A DNA stretch of 11,479 nucleotides from assembly GCA_041624375.1 (NCBI GenBank), contig JBFJVD010000081.1, positions 1 to 11,479 on the forward strand, written 5' to 3'. Every line of letters begins with the position of its first letter. Position 1 is the first letter of the stretch. Below are positions 1 to 7,183 of this stretch, one piece after another. A model generated the notes under the pieces. It saw nothing but the letters and a program-made list of their open reading frames with translations. It made no database searches and had not been told where the DNA came from. The stretch comes from JBFJVD01 sp041624375 (GTDB taxonomy: Bacteria; Chloroflexota; Anaerolineae; Anaerolineales; E44-bin32). The translations under genes and the position numbers were made by a program.

Positions 1-441
1 CGCCGAGGAAAGCTCATCCCCGATGAGCCGTTCGTTAAGGTGCAGCACGCGGGCGTTGGCAATGAGCTGCGTTTCAATCGCTCCGCTGTTCTCGCCGATC
101 TGATCCTTGAATGTGTTGTGCCAGACGGCACGGATATCTGGTGGGCGTGGGGCGCTCGGGCGGTGGAAGCGCGCGTTCCTGGAGGCTTGCTGAAAATCAT
201 AGACGCGCCAGGAGGCCAAATCATCCATCAACTTCAGGATTCCGGCGATGTGGTCCTGATCGATGTGGGAGACACAAACCAGGTCGATCGCCTGCTTGCG
301 ATTGGCCAGCCGGCCGAGGGCCGGCGCCACGTGGTCTTCATACGACCCTTTGAGCCCGCCATCAACTAGCAGGTTAGTGCCGTCCTTCAGTTGGAGCAGC
401 AGGCTGTCTCCGTTGCTCGCCTGGAACAGACGGATCTTCAC
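1..441 (-). CDS. Metallo-beta-lactamase-fold hydrolase, N-terminal part (3' end outside window)
   Basis: The first 147 residues of a metallo-hydrolase are present; the frame is still open at base 1. Visible signatures are GDS at residues 11-13 in a first beta-hairpin, VDGG at 26-29, and the metal-binding signature SHIDQDH at 58-64 (His59, Asp61, Asp63, His64), the HxDxDH of the MBL fold. WHNTF at 107-111 is a feature I associate with cytosolic MBL proteins encoded beside proteases or STAND ATPases, though that is memory and not a search. There is no signal peptide, so it is probably cytosolic. The GTG start (bases 441-439) overlaps the TGA stop of the protease by four bases (GTGA), which implies translational coupling and decides the start. 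The remaining metal ligands and the substrate (nucleic acid, cyclic nucleotide or other ester) cannot be judged from this part. Confidence 0.88.
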   Translation of the reverse strand, partial: MKIRLFQASNGDSLLLQLKDGTNLLVDGGLKGSYEDHVAPALGRLANRKQAIDLVCVSHIDQDHIAGILKLMDDLASWRVYDFQQASRNARFHRPSAPRPPDIRAVWHNTFKDQIGENSGAIETQLIANARVLHLNERLIGDELSSA

Positions 442-2483
442 GGCGTAAGATCCCTTCGCTCACGCAGCCGCCCGACTTCATCGAGGCAGCCGGTCGGGTC
501 GATCCGGCCGAAGCCGCTGTCATTTCGCCAGTCGAAGTTGCCTTCTTCAAGCGGTCGAGCCGTGCGGCGCAGGATCCCCCCGATCTGTGCCGCCGTCAGC
601 GTGCGATCGAACGCCAGCATGCGCCCGATCACGCCGGCTACATGTGGACTGGCCATACTGGTGCCTGTCATCGCCACCCAGGGTCGCTCTCGGTCGAAGC
701 CATGGGCGGCGACAATGTCGGTTCCCGGTGCAGCGATCTCGGGTTTGGAGCGACCGTCGCGCGTCGGCCCCTGGCTGCTGGTCATGTGGATGCGGTCGCC
801 GGCTTCGTCGAGATTTGCCACCGAAATGATCCGCTGGCCGCAAGCAAGCGAACTCACCGATGAGTTGTCGACATTGGTTTCCTGTGTGAAAAAGGAGGGG
901 AATGCCCAGGCCTCGCGGACGCCCAGGCGCCCGAAGCGTCGTGGATCGTCGCGTTCAATCCAGGCATGAAAATCGCCGTCGCGGAGGTCGGTGCAGTGAA
1001 GGCGAACACGCCAGGTCCCGGCGCGCACCCCGACGACGCCCCTGCTCGAGAAGAAGGGACTCAGATAGCAGGCGATGTAGTTCTGGCCGTTTGGCGGCGC
1101 ATAAAGTTCGTTGTAGACGCTCAGGAATGTCCCGCTTTGGAGAAGCTGGTTTTCGATGAACGCGCCCGGGTCAACCGGCCCGATCCAGCTTCCGTCTGGC
1201 GGTTTGACCTCAATTGAGATGCGATCCTGCGGGCTGTACCAGATTTCGAGTTCATTTTCCGAGAGATCGGCGATGCCATCGCCAATCACCACCCACTCGA
1301 GCTCACGTATCGGGTTCTCGGGAGTGAAGCGTCCACTGGTGTGAATCCGGCCCATGACGAAACCCCAATCGCCTGGCGCGGCGGGCGCCTCCTGACCGGC
1401 GTTGCCGGCGGCGATACAGATGCTTCGGCCGGCGGTCCCCAGGGCGTAGTCGATCCAGCGGCTGGTGACGCTGCTGGCATCGTGGGCATGGCCATTGGTT
1501 CCCAGGCTGATATTGACGGAGACGGGGAGATCGAGCGTTTCCCCGAGCGCAAAAATGTAGTCGACCGCGTGCGCGATGCGGGTTGAGTCATAAAACGACC
1601 GGCGCCGGTCGGTGTCCTCCGGGGACAGCGAAATGAGGACCCCGGCGATGAGGGCTTCGGGGCAGACACCCTGATTACCGGCGGCGATGCTGGCCACATG
1701 TGTGGCATGGGATCCCACCGCCATCTGAGATTGGGGCTCGAGCTCTGTGGCCAGCAGGCCAAACTCGGCTTCGGCGCTCAGCGCGGCGTTCATGTGGTCT
1801 GCAGTGATCTCGGCGCCGTAACCAAAGTGGGCTGGGGCCGGGCGTGTTTCTCCCCCTTGATCCCAGATCGACCAAAATCGCGTCTTGCCATCGGATCCTA
1901 AGAAGTCGGGATGGACGAAATCGAAGCCCTGCACGTCGATGATCCCGATGAGTACCTGGGGCGCGCTCGTCCGGGCAGCCGAACGGGTACTTCGTTGTTT
2001 GGCTTTGGGTGGGCGGACATCATGCGTGAGATTCAACGGCGGGTGGAAGCGGATCTGCTCGGCGCTCTCGACGGCGACCACGGCCGGGTCGGCCAGCAGC
2101 TCATCGAGTTCACTGAGCGGGATGGCTGCGCTCACAAGGTTTTCCTTGCGCAACACGGGCGGCAGGCCGGCCGGGCGGTCGGATAGGGGGGTGGGCAGCT
2201 CATCCGTGCCTTCGCGCAGCTCGACAAATAGATTGACGTAGATAGCCTGCGTCTGTTCCTTGAGCCGCCCCCTACGTACTGCTTTGGGCAGTTCGTCGCG
2301 CAGCAGGGACCGGGCCTCCGGCTCGCGCAGCTTGGGAATTTCCTCCAGGAGCTGCTCGTCGATCACCGCCACGCTGGCCGATTGCTCCGCGCGCAAGGCG
2401 TTCACGACTTCGTCGCCGTTCGCCACCATGCGAATTTTCGGATCGAGTTTGAGCTTCTGAAGTATCCGTTCTCTTGAGGTCAT
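438..2483 (-). CDS. Subtilisin-like serine protease (S8), cytosolic, with Csp-like insertion
   Basis: This is a 681-aa S8 peptidase with a full catalytic set: Asp183 in GIIDVQGFDFVHPDF, His259 in SHATHVASIAAGN, oxyanion Asn361 in CIAAGNAG and Ser609 in TGTSMASPHVAG. The Asp and His motifs are unusual (D-V-Q-G for D-T/S-G; H-A-T-H-V-A-S for H-G-T-H-V-A-G). Residues about 80-150 have the pattern of an I9-type propeptide, so self-processing is possible although no signal peptide is visible. About 250 residues separate Asn361 and Ser609. This insertion contains a probable jelly-roll (GTWRVRL, DGDFHAWIE), as in the clostridial Csp spore proteases. I chose the ATG at 2483 because the protein pattern begins there (MTSRERILQKL). 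The frame stays open to 2642, but that stretch is low-complexity and contains a palindrome. The Shine-Dalgarno is weak (AGAG). It is operonic with the downstream MBL gene. Target unknown. Confidence 0.9.
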   Translation of the reverse strand: MTSRERILQKLKLDPKIRMVANGDEVVNALRAEQSASVAVIDEQLLEEIPKLREPEARSLLRDELPKAVRRGRLKEQTQAIYVNLFVELREGTDELPTPLSDRPAGLPPVLRKENLVSAAIPLSELDELLADPAVVAVESAEQIRFHPPLNLTHDVRPPKAKQRSTRSAARTSAPQVLIGIIDVQGFDFVHPDFLGSDGKTRFWSIWDQGGETRPAPAHFGYGAEITADHMNAALSAEAEFGLLATELEPQSQMAVGSHATHVASIAAGNQGVCPEALIAGVLISLSPEDTDRRRSFYDSTRIAHAVDYIFALGETLDLPVSVNISLGTNGHAHDASSVTSRWIDYALGTAGRSICIAAGNAGQEAPAAPGDWGFVMGRIHTSGRFTPENPIRELEWVVIGDGIADLSENELEIWYSPQDRISIEVKPPDGSWIGPVDPGAFIENQLLQSGTFLSVYNELYAPPNGQNYIACYLSPFFSSRGVVGVRAGTWRVRLHCTDLRDGDFHAWIERDDPRRFGRLGVREAWAFPSFFTQETNVDNSSVSSLACGQRIISVANLDEAGDRIHMTSSQGPTRDGRSKPEIAAPGTDIVAAHGFDRERPWVAMTGTSMASPHVAGVIGRMLAFDRTLTAAQIGGILRRTARPLEEGNFDWRNDSGFGRIDPTGCLDEVGRLRERRDLTP

Positions 2484-2540
2484 GGCGTCTGCTCTAGATA
2501 GTTGGGGATCGGCGGGGGCTGAACCTGCGCACCCCTCCTG

Positions 2541-2569
2541 ATCATACGGCATTCCGACGGCGGCACAAA
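2541..2569 (-). promoter_or_regulatory. Possible promoter of the protease-MBL operon
   Basis: On the minus strand a TATGAT (2546-2541) matches the sigma-70 -10 box at five of six positions. The hexamer 17 bases upstream, TTTGTG (2569-2564), is a poor -35. It would give a leader of about 50 bases before the ATG at 2483. The poor -35 fits an activated promoter or a false hit. Confidence 0.25.
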
Positions 2570-2606
2570 GCGATATGCCTGGTGCGCGAGGGATCGCGAA
2601 ACCGCA

Positions 2607-2643
2607 CTTGACCACCTGTGCAGCGAGGAGACAGGTGGTCAAG
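2607..2643. repeat. Perfect 13-bp inverted repeat in the divergent control region
   Basis: The arms CTTGACCACCTGT (2607-2619) and ACAGGTGGTCAAG (2631-2643) are exact reverse complements with an 11-base spacer. Neither strand has a T-tract after the stem, so it does not look like an intrinsic terminator. It lies about 125 bases upstream of the protease start. It could be an operator for a dimeric regulator, or a hairpin in a leader transcript. Confidence 0.7.
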
Positions 2644-2658
2644 GCGAGAGTGGATGCA

Positions 2659-2677
2659 GACAGTGAGGGTCACTGTC
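2659..2677. repeat. Perfect 8-bp dyad, possible operator
   Basis: GACAGTGA (2659-2666) and TCACTGTC (2670-2677) are exact inverted copies around GGG, giving a 19-bp near-palindrome. The size and tight spacer are typical of a helix-turn-helix operator. It lies 15 bases from the 13-bp dyad and between the two candidate divergent promoters. No regulator gene is visible nearby to pair with it. Confidence 0.5.
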
Positions 2678-2720
2678 GCAGCGTGTTGCCCTTAGTATTT
2701 CCAACATTTGCCCAAAGAGC

Positions 2721-2764
2721 ATCACCCCGCAGGGTGACTTGAGGGTGATCTTTCGGTGTCACCC
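2721..2764. repeat. Cluster of four GGGTGA half-sites
   Basis: The heptamer GGGTGAY occurs at 2732-2738 and 2743-2749 on the plus strand and, inverted, at 2721-2727 and 2758-2764. The first three copies start 11 bases apart, about one helical turn. They form two adjacent small dyads, TCACCC-n4-GGGTGA and GGGTGA-n10-TCACCC. This suggests cooperative protein binding just upstream of the candidate plus-strand promoter at 2779-2807. Confidence 0.45.
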
Positions 2765-2778
2765 AGATGGCGGATTCC

Positions 2779-2807
2779 TTGATCGCTATCGGATGATCCG
2801 GTATGCT
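2779..2807 (+). promoter_or_regulatory. Possible promoter of the cyclase-STAND operon
   Basis: TTGATC (2779-2784) and TATGCT (2802-2807) are separated by exactly 17 bases; each matches the sigma-70 consensus at four of six positions. It would leave a leader of roughly 325 bases before the ATG at 3141. Nothing closer to the gene looks better. Confidence 0.3.
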
Positions 2808-3140
2808 CAAGCTGGGATCGTTCGCGCTTGACCGGTATCACGGATCCGTTCGGGACGCCCGTGGGAACACAAGCGGGATGGAACGGCTGCCTTAGCGATA
2901 GGGTCGGGTATGCGACGGGCCAACCAGATTCCGAGCCGTAAGACGGCATACGTAGCGCTCAGACCATGCTGGGAGTGCGCAAAAGCCTCCGCTGCAGCCT
3001 CGCGCAACCCAGGGAGCGCGCGGTACGCCCGCACAGAATCGCGATGACCGGCTCATCACCAGGGGAAGCTTCGATCGATAACTGTTACGGTGCCTCCTTC
3101 ATTCAGGTTGTCCTGATCTGCGAGACGCGGATGCTGCCCG
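2808..3140. other. Gene-free stretch upstream of the cyclase-STAND gene
   Basis: About 330 bases hold no convincing gene. The short open frames on both strands (2722-2949 and 2807-3034 on minus, 2966-3148 on plus) have no good ribosome binding site, no recognisable protein pattern and overlap one another. A 6-bp inverted pair TCAAGC/GCTTGA sits at 2807-2812 and 2826-2831. If transcription starts at the promoter proposed just upstream, this is a long untranslated leader. I see no riboswitch or tRNA signature. Confidence 0.5.
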
Positions 3141-6100
3141 ATGGCTGACTCAAACCATCAGGCGGAGCGCGAGCGCCTACAACGCGCGATTGAGGCCCAG
3201 GAGCGTCTGCGCGGCACACTCGATGAGGCGGTTCTCGACGCCACCCTCTCCGCACTGCGACAGCGATTGGCCGAGCTGCAGGATCAACCCCAGAGCGAAC
3301 TCCAACGCAAACAGGTCACCGTTCTCTTCATGGATGTCGTCGCCTCCACGCAGATCGCGCTCGAGCTGGACCCAGAAATCAACCTGGAAATCATGGATCA
3401 AGCGTTGGAAAGGCTGGCCGGACCCATCGAGGCGAACGGCGGCCGCGTCGCCCGCTTCATGGGGGACGGCTTCATGGCCGTCTTTGGCGCGGAGGTGGTT
3501 CACGAGAACGATGCAGAGATGGCTGTCCGGGCGGCAATCGGCATTCAACAATTGGCGGATCGACACGCGCGGATGCTGTCTGAAACGCGCGCCATCGAAG
3601 GATTTCAGGTTAGGATCGGGGTCAATACGGGGCTGGTCGCGCTCGGGGGAGCCACGGAAGGGGAAGACACGATGGCCGGCCCCACGGTGAACCTGGCGGC
3701 CCGTCTCGAGAAGGCTGCGCCGCCGGGCGGGATCCTGGTGTCCCACGACACCTACCTGCAGGTGCGTGATGAGTTCACCGCGGTGCAGCAAGCGCCCGTG
3801 CAGGCCAAGGGTTTTCGCTCGGCGGTGGCCGCGTACCTCATCGAGGGGCCAATTCAGGCGCCGGACTTCGGAGAGGCGGCACCTGAGGCGGCCCGACACC
3901 TACGGCTGGTCGGGCGGGACCTTGAGCTCAGCCAGCTTCAAGCAGCGTTTGAGAGCTCTCGAGCTGAACATCGCTCGTCGCTCGTCTTTCTTGTCGGCGA
4001 ATCCGGGCTTGGCAAGAGTCGGCTGCTCGACGAGTTCCGCCGTTGGCTCCAAGCGCATGAGTCCCCTGTTGATTTCTTCCACAGCCGGGTCATCCGGCAG
4101 GTGGAGGAGACCCCTTATGCGATGCTCCGTGACCTGTTCACGTTTCGATTCGGCATCCCGCATGACGATAGCGGCGAGCAGGTCCGGGTGAAGCTTCAGT
4201 CTGGGCTGGCGCGCCCTTTCCAGGCCGATGGTGAAATGAAGTCGCACCTCATCGCGGCGTTGCTCGGGTATGACGACCCTGACAGCCCGCATCTCATCGG
4301 GGTCCGTGCGGACCCCGGGCAGCTGCGCGATCGAGGCCGTCATTACCTGGCTGAGTTCGTCCGTTCGGTCGCCACGCGAACGCCCACGGTAATCCTCCTG
4401 GACGATGTTCACTGGTCGGATGCCCAATCCCTGGAGGTCTTGCTGGCAGTATGGGAGAACTGCCAAGATGTTCCACTGATGGTGGCCTGCGCGACGCGCT
4501 CCGATCTCTTCCTCCGGCATCCCATCTTCGAGGAAGCTTCCAGACGGCGTGCAGCCGGCTTGAGGCGGATCGATCTTCCGCCGCTATCTGAGGAAGCGTG
4601 TGTTGAATTGGTGAATCAGGCGCTCCGGGACGTGGAAGATCTGCCGGATCTGCTCCGCACGCGAATTCTCGCAAGGTCGGAAGGAAACCCCTATTACGTG
4701 GAGGAGTTGATCCGGATTCTGCGAGAAGACGGTGTTCTCTCCTTCGATGAGCCATCAGGCCGCTGGGTTGTGGATGAAGAGCGACTGCAGTCCGCTCGGG
4801 TGCCACCCACATTGACGGCCGTCCTGCAAGCCCGGCTTGACAGCCTTCCAGCGCAAGAGAAACTGCTGCTTCAAAGGGCCTCGATTGCGGGACGGGTGTT
4901 CTGGGATCGTCTCGTCAGCGCGATCGAAGAGCCTCCGGCCCAAGTTGGATCCCAGCTAGTGCTGCTGGTGGACCGCCAGATGCTCGACGCTCATCCCGAA
5001 TCGCTCTTTCCTGCGTGCCGTGAGTTTGCCTTCCGACATGGTTTGCTCCACGAGGTGATCTATGAGACCGTCCCGCTGCGATCCCGACCTCCTTATCATG
5101 CTGCCGTCGCCGGCTGGCTTGAGGCCAGCGCTCGCGAAGCAGACCGAGAAGATGAGTTCGCGGCGCGCATCGGCCAGCACTACCAGGATGGCGCGCTACC
5201 ACACCGGGCCGCGGAGTGGTTTGTGCGGGCAGGGGAGCGTTCGACGAGCCAGGGGGCGTACGCCGAGGCGCGCCGCTTCTTCGATCGGGCGCTTCTCGCA
5301 CTCGACCCTTCGGATGTTGAGATGCGCTGGCGGGCGCTGCTGGGGCGAAATGAAGCCCATGGGGTTCTGGGAGAGGTCGAGCGGCGCCGGGCGGATGACG
5401 ATGCGCTCGTCAAACTGGCCCAGCAGACGGGCGAGGATGCCAAGCTCGCCGAGGCATATCACCGGCATGGATGGATGGCCAGCGTGCATGGGGACGCGCA
5501 TCAGGCTCTTGAGTCCTTTCAACTTGCGTTGGCTGCTGCCCGGCGGGCGGATGACGGCATGCTCGAGGCTCAACTGCTTTCTGGCATGGGTTTCCTTCAC
5601 ACGCAGGCGGGGGACCTTGAGGAGGCGCGGACTGCTGTGGAAGCGGCTGACGCCGTGGCGCGTGAGCTCGGCGACGAGATCACTCTTGCTCGCACCCTGG
5701 TGAATGCCACGGCCTTCTATTCGGCGATCGGGGACTATGCCAGTGTAGTTCGCTTGCTTGGGGAGCAGACGGCGATCACGCATAGATTAGGCAATTTCCT
5801 TGGCGAGAGCACCGCGCTGATCAATCTGGGCTATGGCTATCTGATGCTGGGGCAATTTGGTCTGGCAAGGCAGACATTGGAGGCCGCACTCGATCTGACC
5901 GAATCCATCGGGGCGCGCCGCTATGCTGCCAGTGCACAGCTAAACATGGCGCTGGCGGCCGTGCGCGTCGGCGACCCGGATGAAGCGCTCGAACTGCTCG
6001 AAGAGGCGTATTCGGTGCTGAAAGCTCAGGACGATCGCTTTGGCGAGGCGGCGACCCATTCGTACCGGGGCCTGGCGCTTGAAGCACACGGCCGGATATC

Positions 6101-6497
6101 AGAGGCAGCGGCGGCCTTTCAGCAAGCGAGACAGCAATTCGAGGCTGTTGGAGCCGAAGGCTACGCGGCCGACAGCCTTGCGGGGATGGCGCGAGCGGCG
6201 TTGGCTGCCGGGCGGCTGGAGGACGCTCAAGGACTCATTGAGCATCTCTGGGATCAGCTCGTCGCCCAGGGCGCTGATGGGCTGGAATTTCCCGCGCTCG
6301 CATTTGAGACTTGTGCCGATGTATTCTCGGCCCTCGATCAGTTCGAATCTGAGGATCAGGCGGTGCGCTTTGGCGTCAGCGATCTCACACGACGGGCCGA
6401 GCAAATCAGCGAACCGAGCTGGCGTCAATCCTACCTTGAGCAGATTCCCGAGCATCGAAGGCTGCTGAAGAGATCCCAAGCCGAAGATCCTATGTGA
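3141..6497 (+). CDS. Class III nucleotidyl cyclase fused to STAND-type AAA ATPase and TPR repeats
   Basis: This 1118-aa cytosolic signalling protein has several parts. Residues 6-48 are a charged helix/coiled coil. A class III cyclase domain covers about 57-235: metal Asp65 (FMDVVAST) and Asp109 (FMGDG), transition-state Asn184 and Arg188 (TVNLAARL). The adenine-contacting positions are atypical: Arg105 where Lys is usual, and Pro181 where the GD(T/A)VN motif has Asp, so activity or base choice is uncertain. An AAA_16/STAND ATPase follows from about 255, with Walker A GESGLGKS (286-293) and Walker B LLDDVHW (419-425), then a helical/winged arm to about 680. At least eight TPR-like repeats span about 690-1045. 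No C-terminal LuxR helix-turn-helix is seen, so it is not a MalT-type activator. The TPRs probably sense a ligand and gate the ATPase and cyclase. It heads an operon with the 143-aa gene and is divergent from the protease-MBL operon. Confidence 0.93.
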   Translation: MADSNHQAERERLQRAIEAQERLRGTLDEAVLDATLSALRQRLAELQDQPQSELQRKQVTVLFMDVVASTQIALELDPEINLEIMDQALERLAGPIEANGGRVARFMGDGFMAVFGAEVVHENDAEMAVRAAIGIQQLADRHARMLSETRAIEGFQVRIGVNTGLVALGGATEGEDTMAGPTVNLAARLEKAAPPGGILVSHDTYLQVRDEFTAVQQAPVQAKGFRSAVAAYLIEGPIQAPDFGEAAPEAARHLRLVGRDLELSQLQAAFESSRAEHRSSLVFLVGESGLGKSRLLDEFRRWLQAHESPVDFFHSRVIRQVEETPYAMLRDLFTFRFGIPHDDSGEQVRVKLQSGLARPFQADGEMKSHLIAALLGYDDPDSPHLIGVRADPGQLRDRGRHYLAEFVRSVATRTPTVILLDDVHWSDAQSLEVLLAVWENCQDVPLMVACATRSDLFLRHPIFEEASRRRAAGLRRIDLPPLSEEACVELVNQALRDVEDLPDLLRTRILARSEGNPYYVEELIRILREDGVLSFDEPSGRWVVDEERLQSARVPPTLTAVLQARLDSLPAQEKLLLQRASIAGRVFWDRLVSAIEEPPAQVGSQLVLLVDRQMLDAHPESLFPACREFAFRHGLLHEVIYETVPLRSRPPYHAAVAGWLEASAREADREDEFAARIGQHYQDGALPHRAAEWFVRAGERSTSQGAYAEARRFFDRALLALDPSDVEMRWRALLGRNEAHGVLGEVERRRADDDALVKLAQQTGEDAKLAEAYHRHGWMASVHGDAHQALESFQLALAAARRADDGMLEAQLLSGMGFLHTQAGDLEEARTAVEAADAVARELGDEITLARTLVNATAFYSAIGDYASVVRLLGEQTAITHRLGNFLGESTALINLGYGYLMLGQFGLARQTLEAALDLTESIGARRYAASAQLNMALAAVRVGDPDEALELLEEAYSVLKAQDDRFGEAATHSYRGLALEAHGRISEAAAAFQQARQQFEAVGAEGYAADSLAGMARAALAAGRLEDAQGLIEHLWDQLVAQGADGLEFPALAFETCADVFSALDQFESEDQAVRFGVSDLTRRAEQISEPSWRQSYLEQIPEHRRLLKRSQAEDPM

Positions 6498-6499
6498 TG

Positions 6500-6506
6500 A
6501 GGAGGC
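6500..6506 (+). promoter_or_regulatory. Strong Shine-Dalgarno of the 143-aa gene
   Basis: GAGGAGG lies about six bases before the ATG at 6513, immediately after the TGA of the cyclase-STAND gene. It is far stronger than the weak site of that upstream gene, so the small protein may be made in excess of the large one. Confidence 0.7.
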
Positions 6507-6512
6507 GAAAGC

Positions 6513-6944
6513 ATGGCAGAGGACAAGGATTTTGACTTTTCAGGAGAAGGGGTGCGGGGCAAGATCCGCGCGCAAAGGAGCGGCAGGAAACTTGGCGTTC
6601 GTAGGGGAAGTAAGAAGGACAATGACACTGGAGCAGGAGGCGCCAACTTCACAAAGACTCGCTTTGTAATGGACATCGAAGTCTTTGAGGAAGAGAGCAA
6701 TCAGACGGTCACAGCGGACTTCGATCCCAAGCTCGAACTTCGCGTGCGCTACAACCAGGGCGATGTCAATGCTGCGGGTGGAAATGCCGCAAATCTGGCG
6801 CTCGGCTTCTGGGATGGCAGCGCCTGGGTTCGCTTCACGGCAGACAAGCACGGATTCAAATTGGAGTCGGGCAGTGGGGGAGGTGGTTGGGGCGTCGTTG
6901 AGCTCTCCCGATTTGGCGATCCCCCGGTAGCCTGGGGGAAATGA
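6513..6944 (+). CDS. 143-aa protein of unknown function, cyclase-STAND partner
   Basis: I do not recognise the family with certainty. Residues 1-45 are charged, Gly-rich and strongly basic in the middle (Arg/Lys between 17 and 35), probably disordered. From about 47 to the end alternating hydrophobic residues predict a small beta-sandwich: TKTRFVMDIEVFE, a strand LELRVRY, then WDGSAWVRF (about 99-107), and a closing LSRFGDPPVAWG. The WDGsaW...LSRF pattern resembles the C-terminal part of ZU5-like beta domains (WDG.aW ... SHFS.FAL) of bacterial surface proteins, but there is no signal peptide. The gene starts 15 bases after the cyclase-STAND stop behind a strong Shine-Dalgarno and is followed by a terminator, so it is the last gene of a two-gene operon. 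It could be an effector, adaptor or substrate of the upstream protein. Function not assigned. Confidence 0.82.
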   Translation: MAEDKDFDFSGEGVRGKIRAQRSGRKLGVRRGSKKDNDTGAGGANFTKTRFVMDIEVFEEESNQTVTADFDPKLELRVRYNQGDVNAAGGNAANLALGFWDGSAWVRFTADKHGFKLESGSGGGGWGVVELSRFGDPPVAWGK

Positions 6945-7029
6945 ATCTTTCGGGATCGGACAAGTCCCAGGATTGAATTTGGGTTGCTCAATTCCCGGAC
7001 CGCGAGCTGACCCGGGAGCAGCCACAAGG

Positions 7030-7061
7030 CGAGCGTCCACGGTCATCATTGTGGACGCTCG
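7030..7061 (+). terminator. Intrinsic terminator of the cyclase-STAND operon
   Basis: A perfect 11-bp stem, CGAGCGTCCAC (7030-7040) with GTGGACGCTCG (7051-7061) around a 10-base loop, is followed by TTCTCTCGTATT, an imperfect U-rich tail. It lies 85 bases after the 143-aa gene. Confidence 0.75.
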
Positions 7062-7071
7062 TTCTCTCGTA

Positions 7072-7100
7072 TTGTCTCCGTGCTCCCCTGTAAATTGAAT
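7072..7100 (+). promoter_or_regulatory. Possible promoter of the 141-aa gene
   Basis: TTGTCT (7072-7077) and TTGAAT (7095-7100) are 17 bases apart, each with four of six consensus matches. It sits right after the terminator and about 80 bases before the next start codon, where a new promoter is expected. Confidence 0.3.
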
Positions 7101-7183
7101 GCAAGGTCCGATATGCCATATTCCTCCTAAACTTGGAGGACGCCGGAGGACGGAAGGCACCCATAACATCGTTGAGGATAGGC

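Noticed and set aside
391..969. 192-aa open frame on the plus strand
   Set aside because: It is antisense to the end of the protease and the start of the MBL gene, is rich in Arg/Ser/Pro, and has no protein pattern. High-GC shadow.
2484..2642. Longer protease start at 2642 adding 53 residues
   Set aside because: The added residues do not resemble an S8 N-terminus or a signal peptide, the stretch contains one arm of the palindrome and a candidate promoter, and the conserved-looking protein begins at the ATG at 2483.
2484..3140. tRNA, CRISPR or insertion-sequence remnant in the control region
   Set aside because: No T-loop-like motif, no regularly spaced long direct repeats and no transposase-like frame; the repeats are short dyads only.
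3177..4520. Two long minus-strand frames of 240 and 206 aa inside the cyclase-STAND gene
   Set aside because: They overlap strongly identified cyclase and ATPase domains and show no motif; shadow frames of a high-GC gene.
1..6497. Direct assignment to AVAST type 1
   Set aside because: The presence of MBL, protease and STAND parts is suggestive, but the genes are in two divergent operons, the protease is S8 and the STAND protein carries a cyclase domain. Many Chloroflexota carry such cyclase-AAA-TPR proteins without a defence role.
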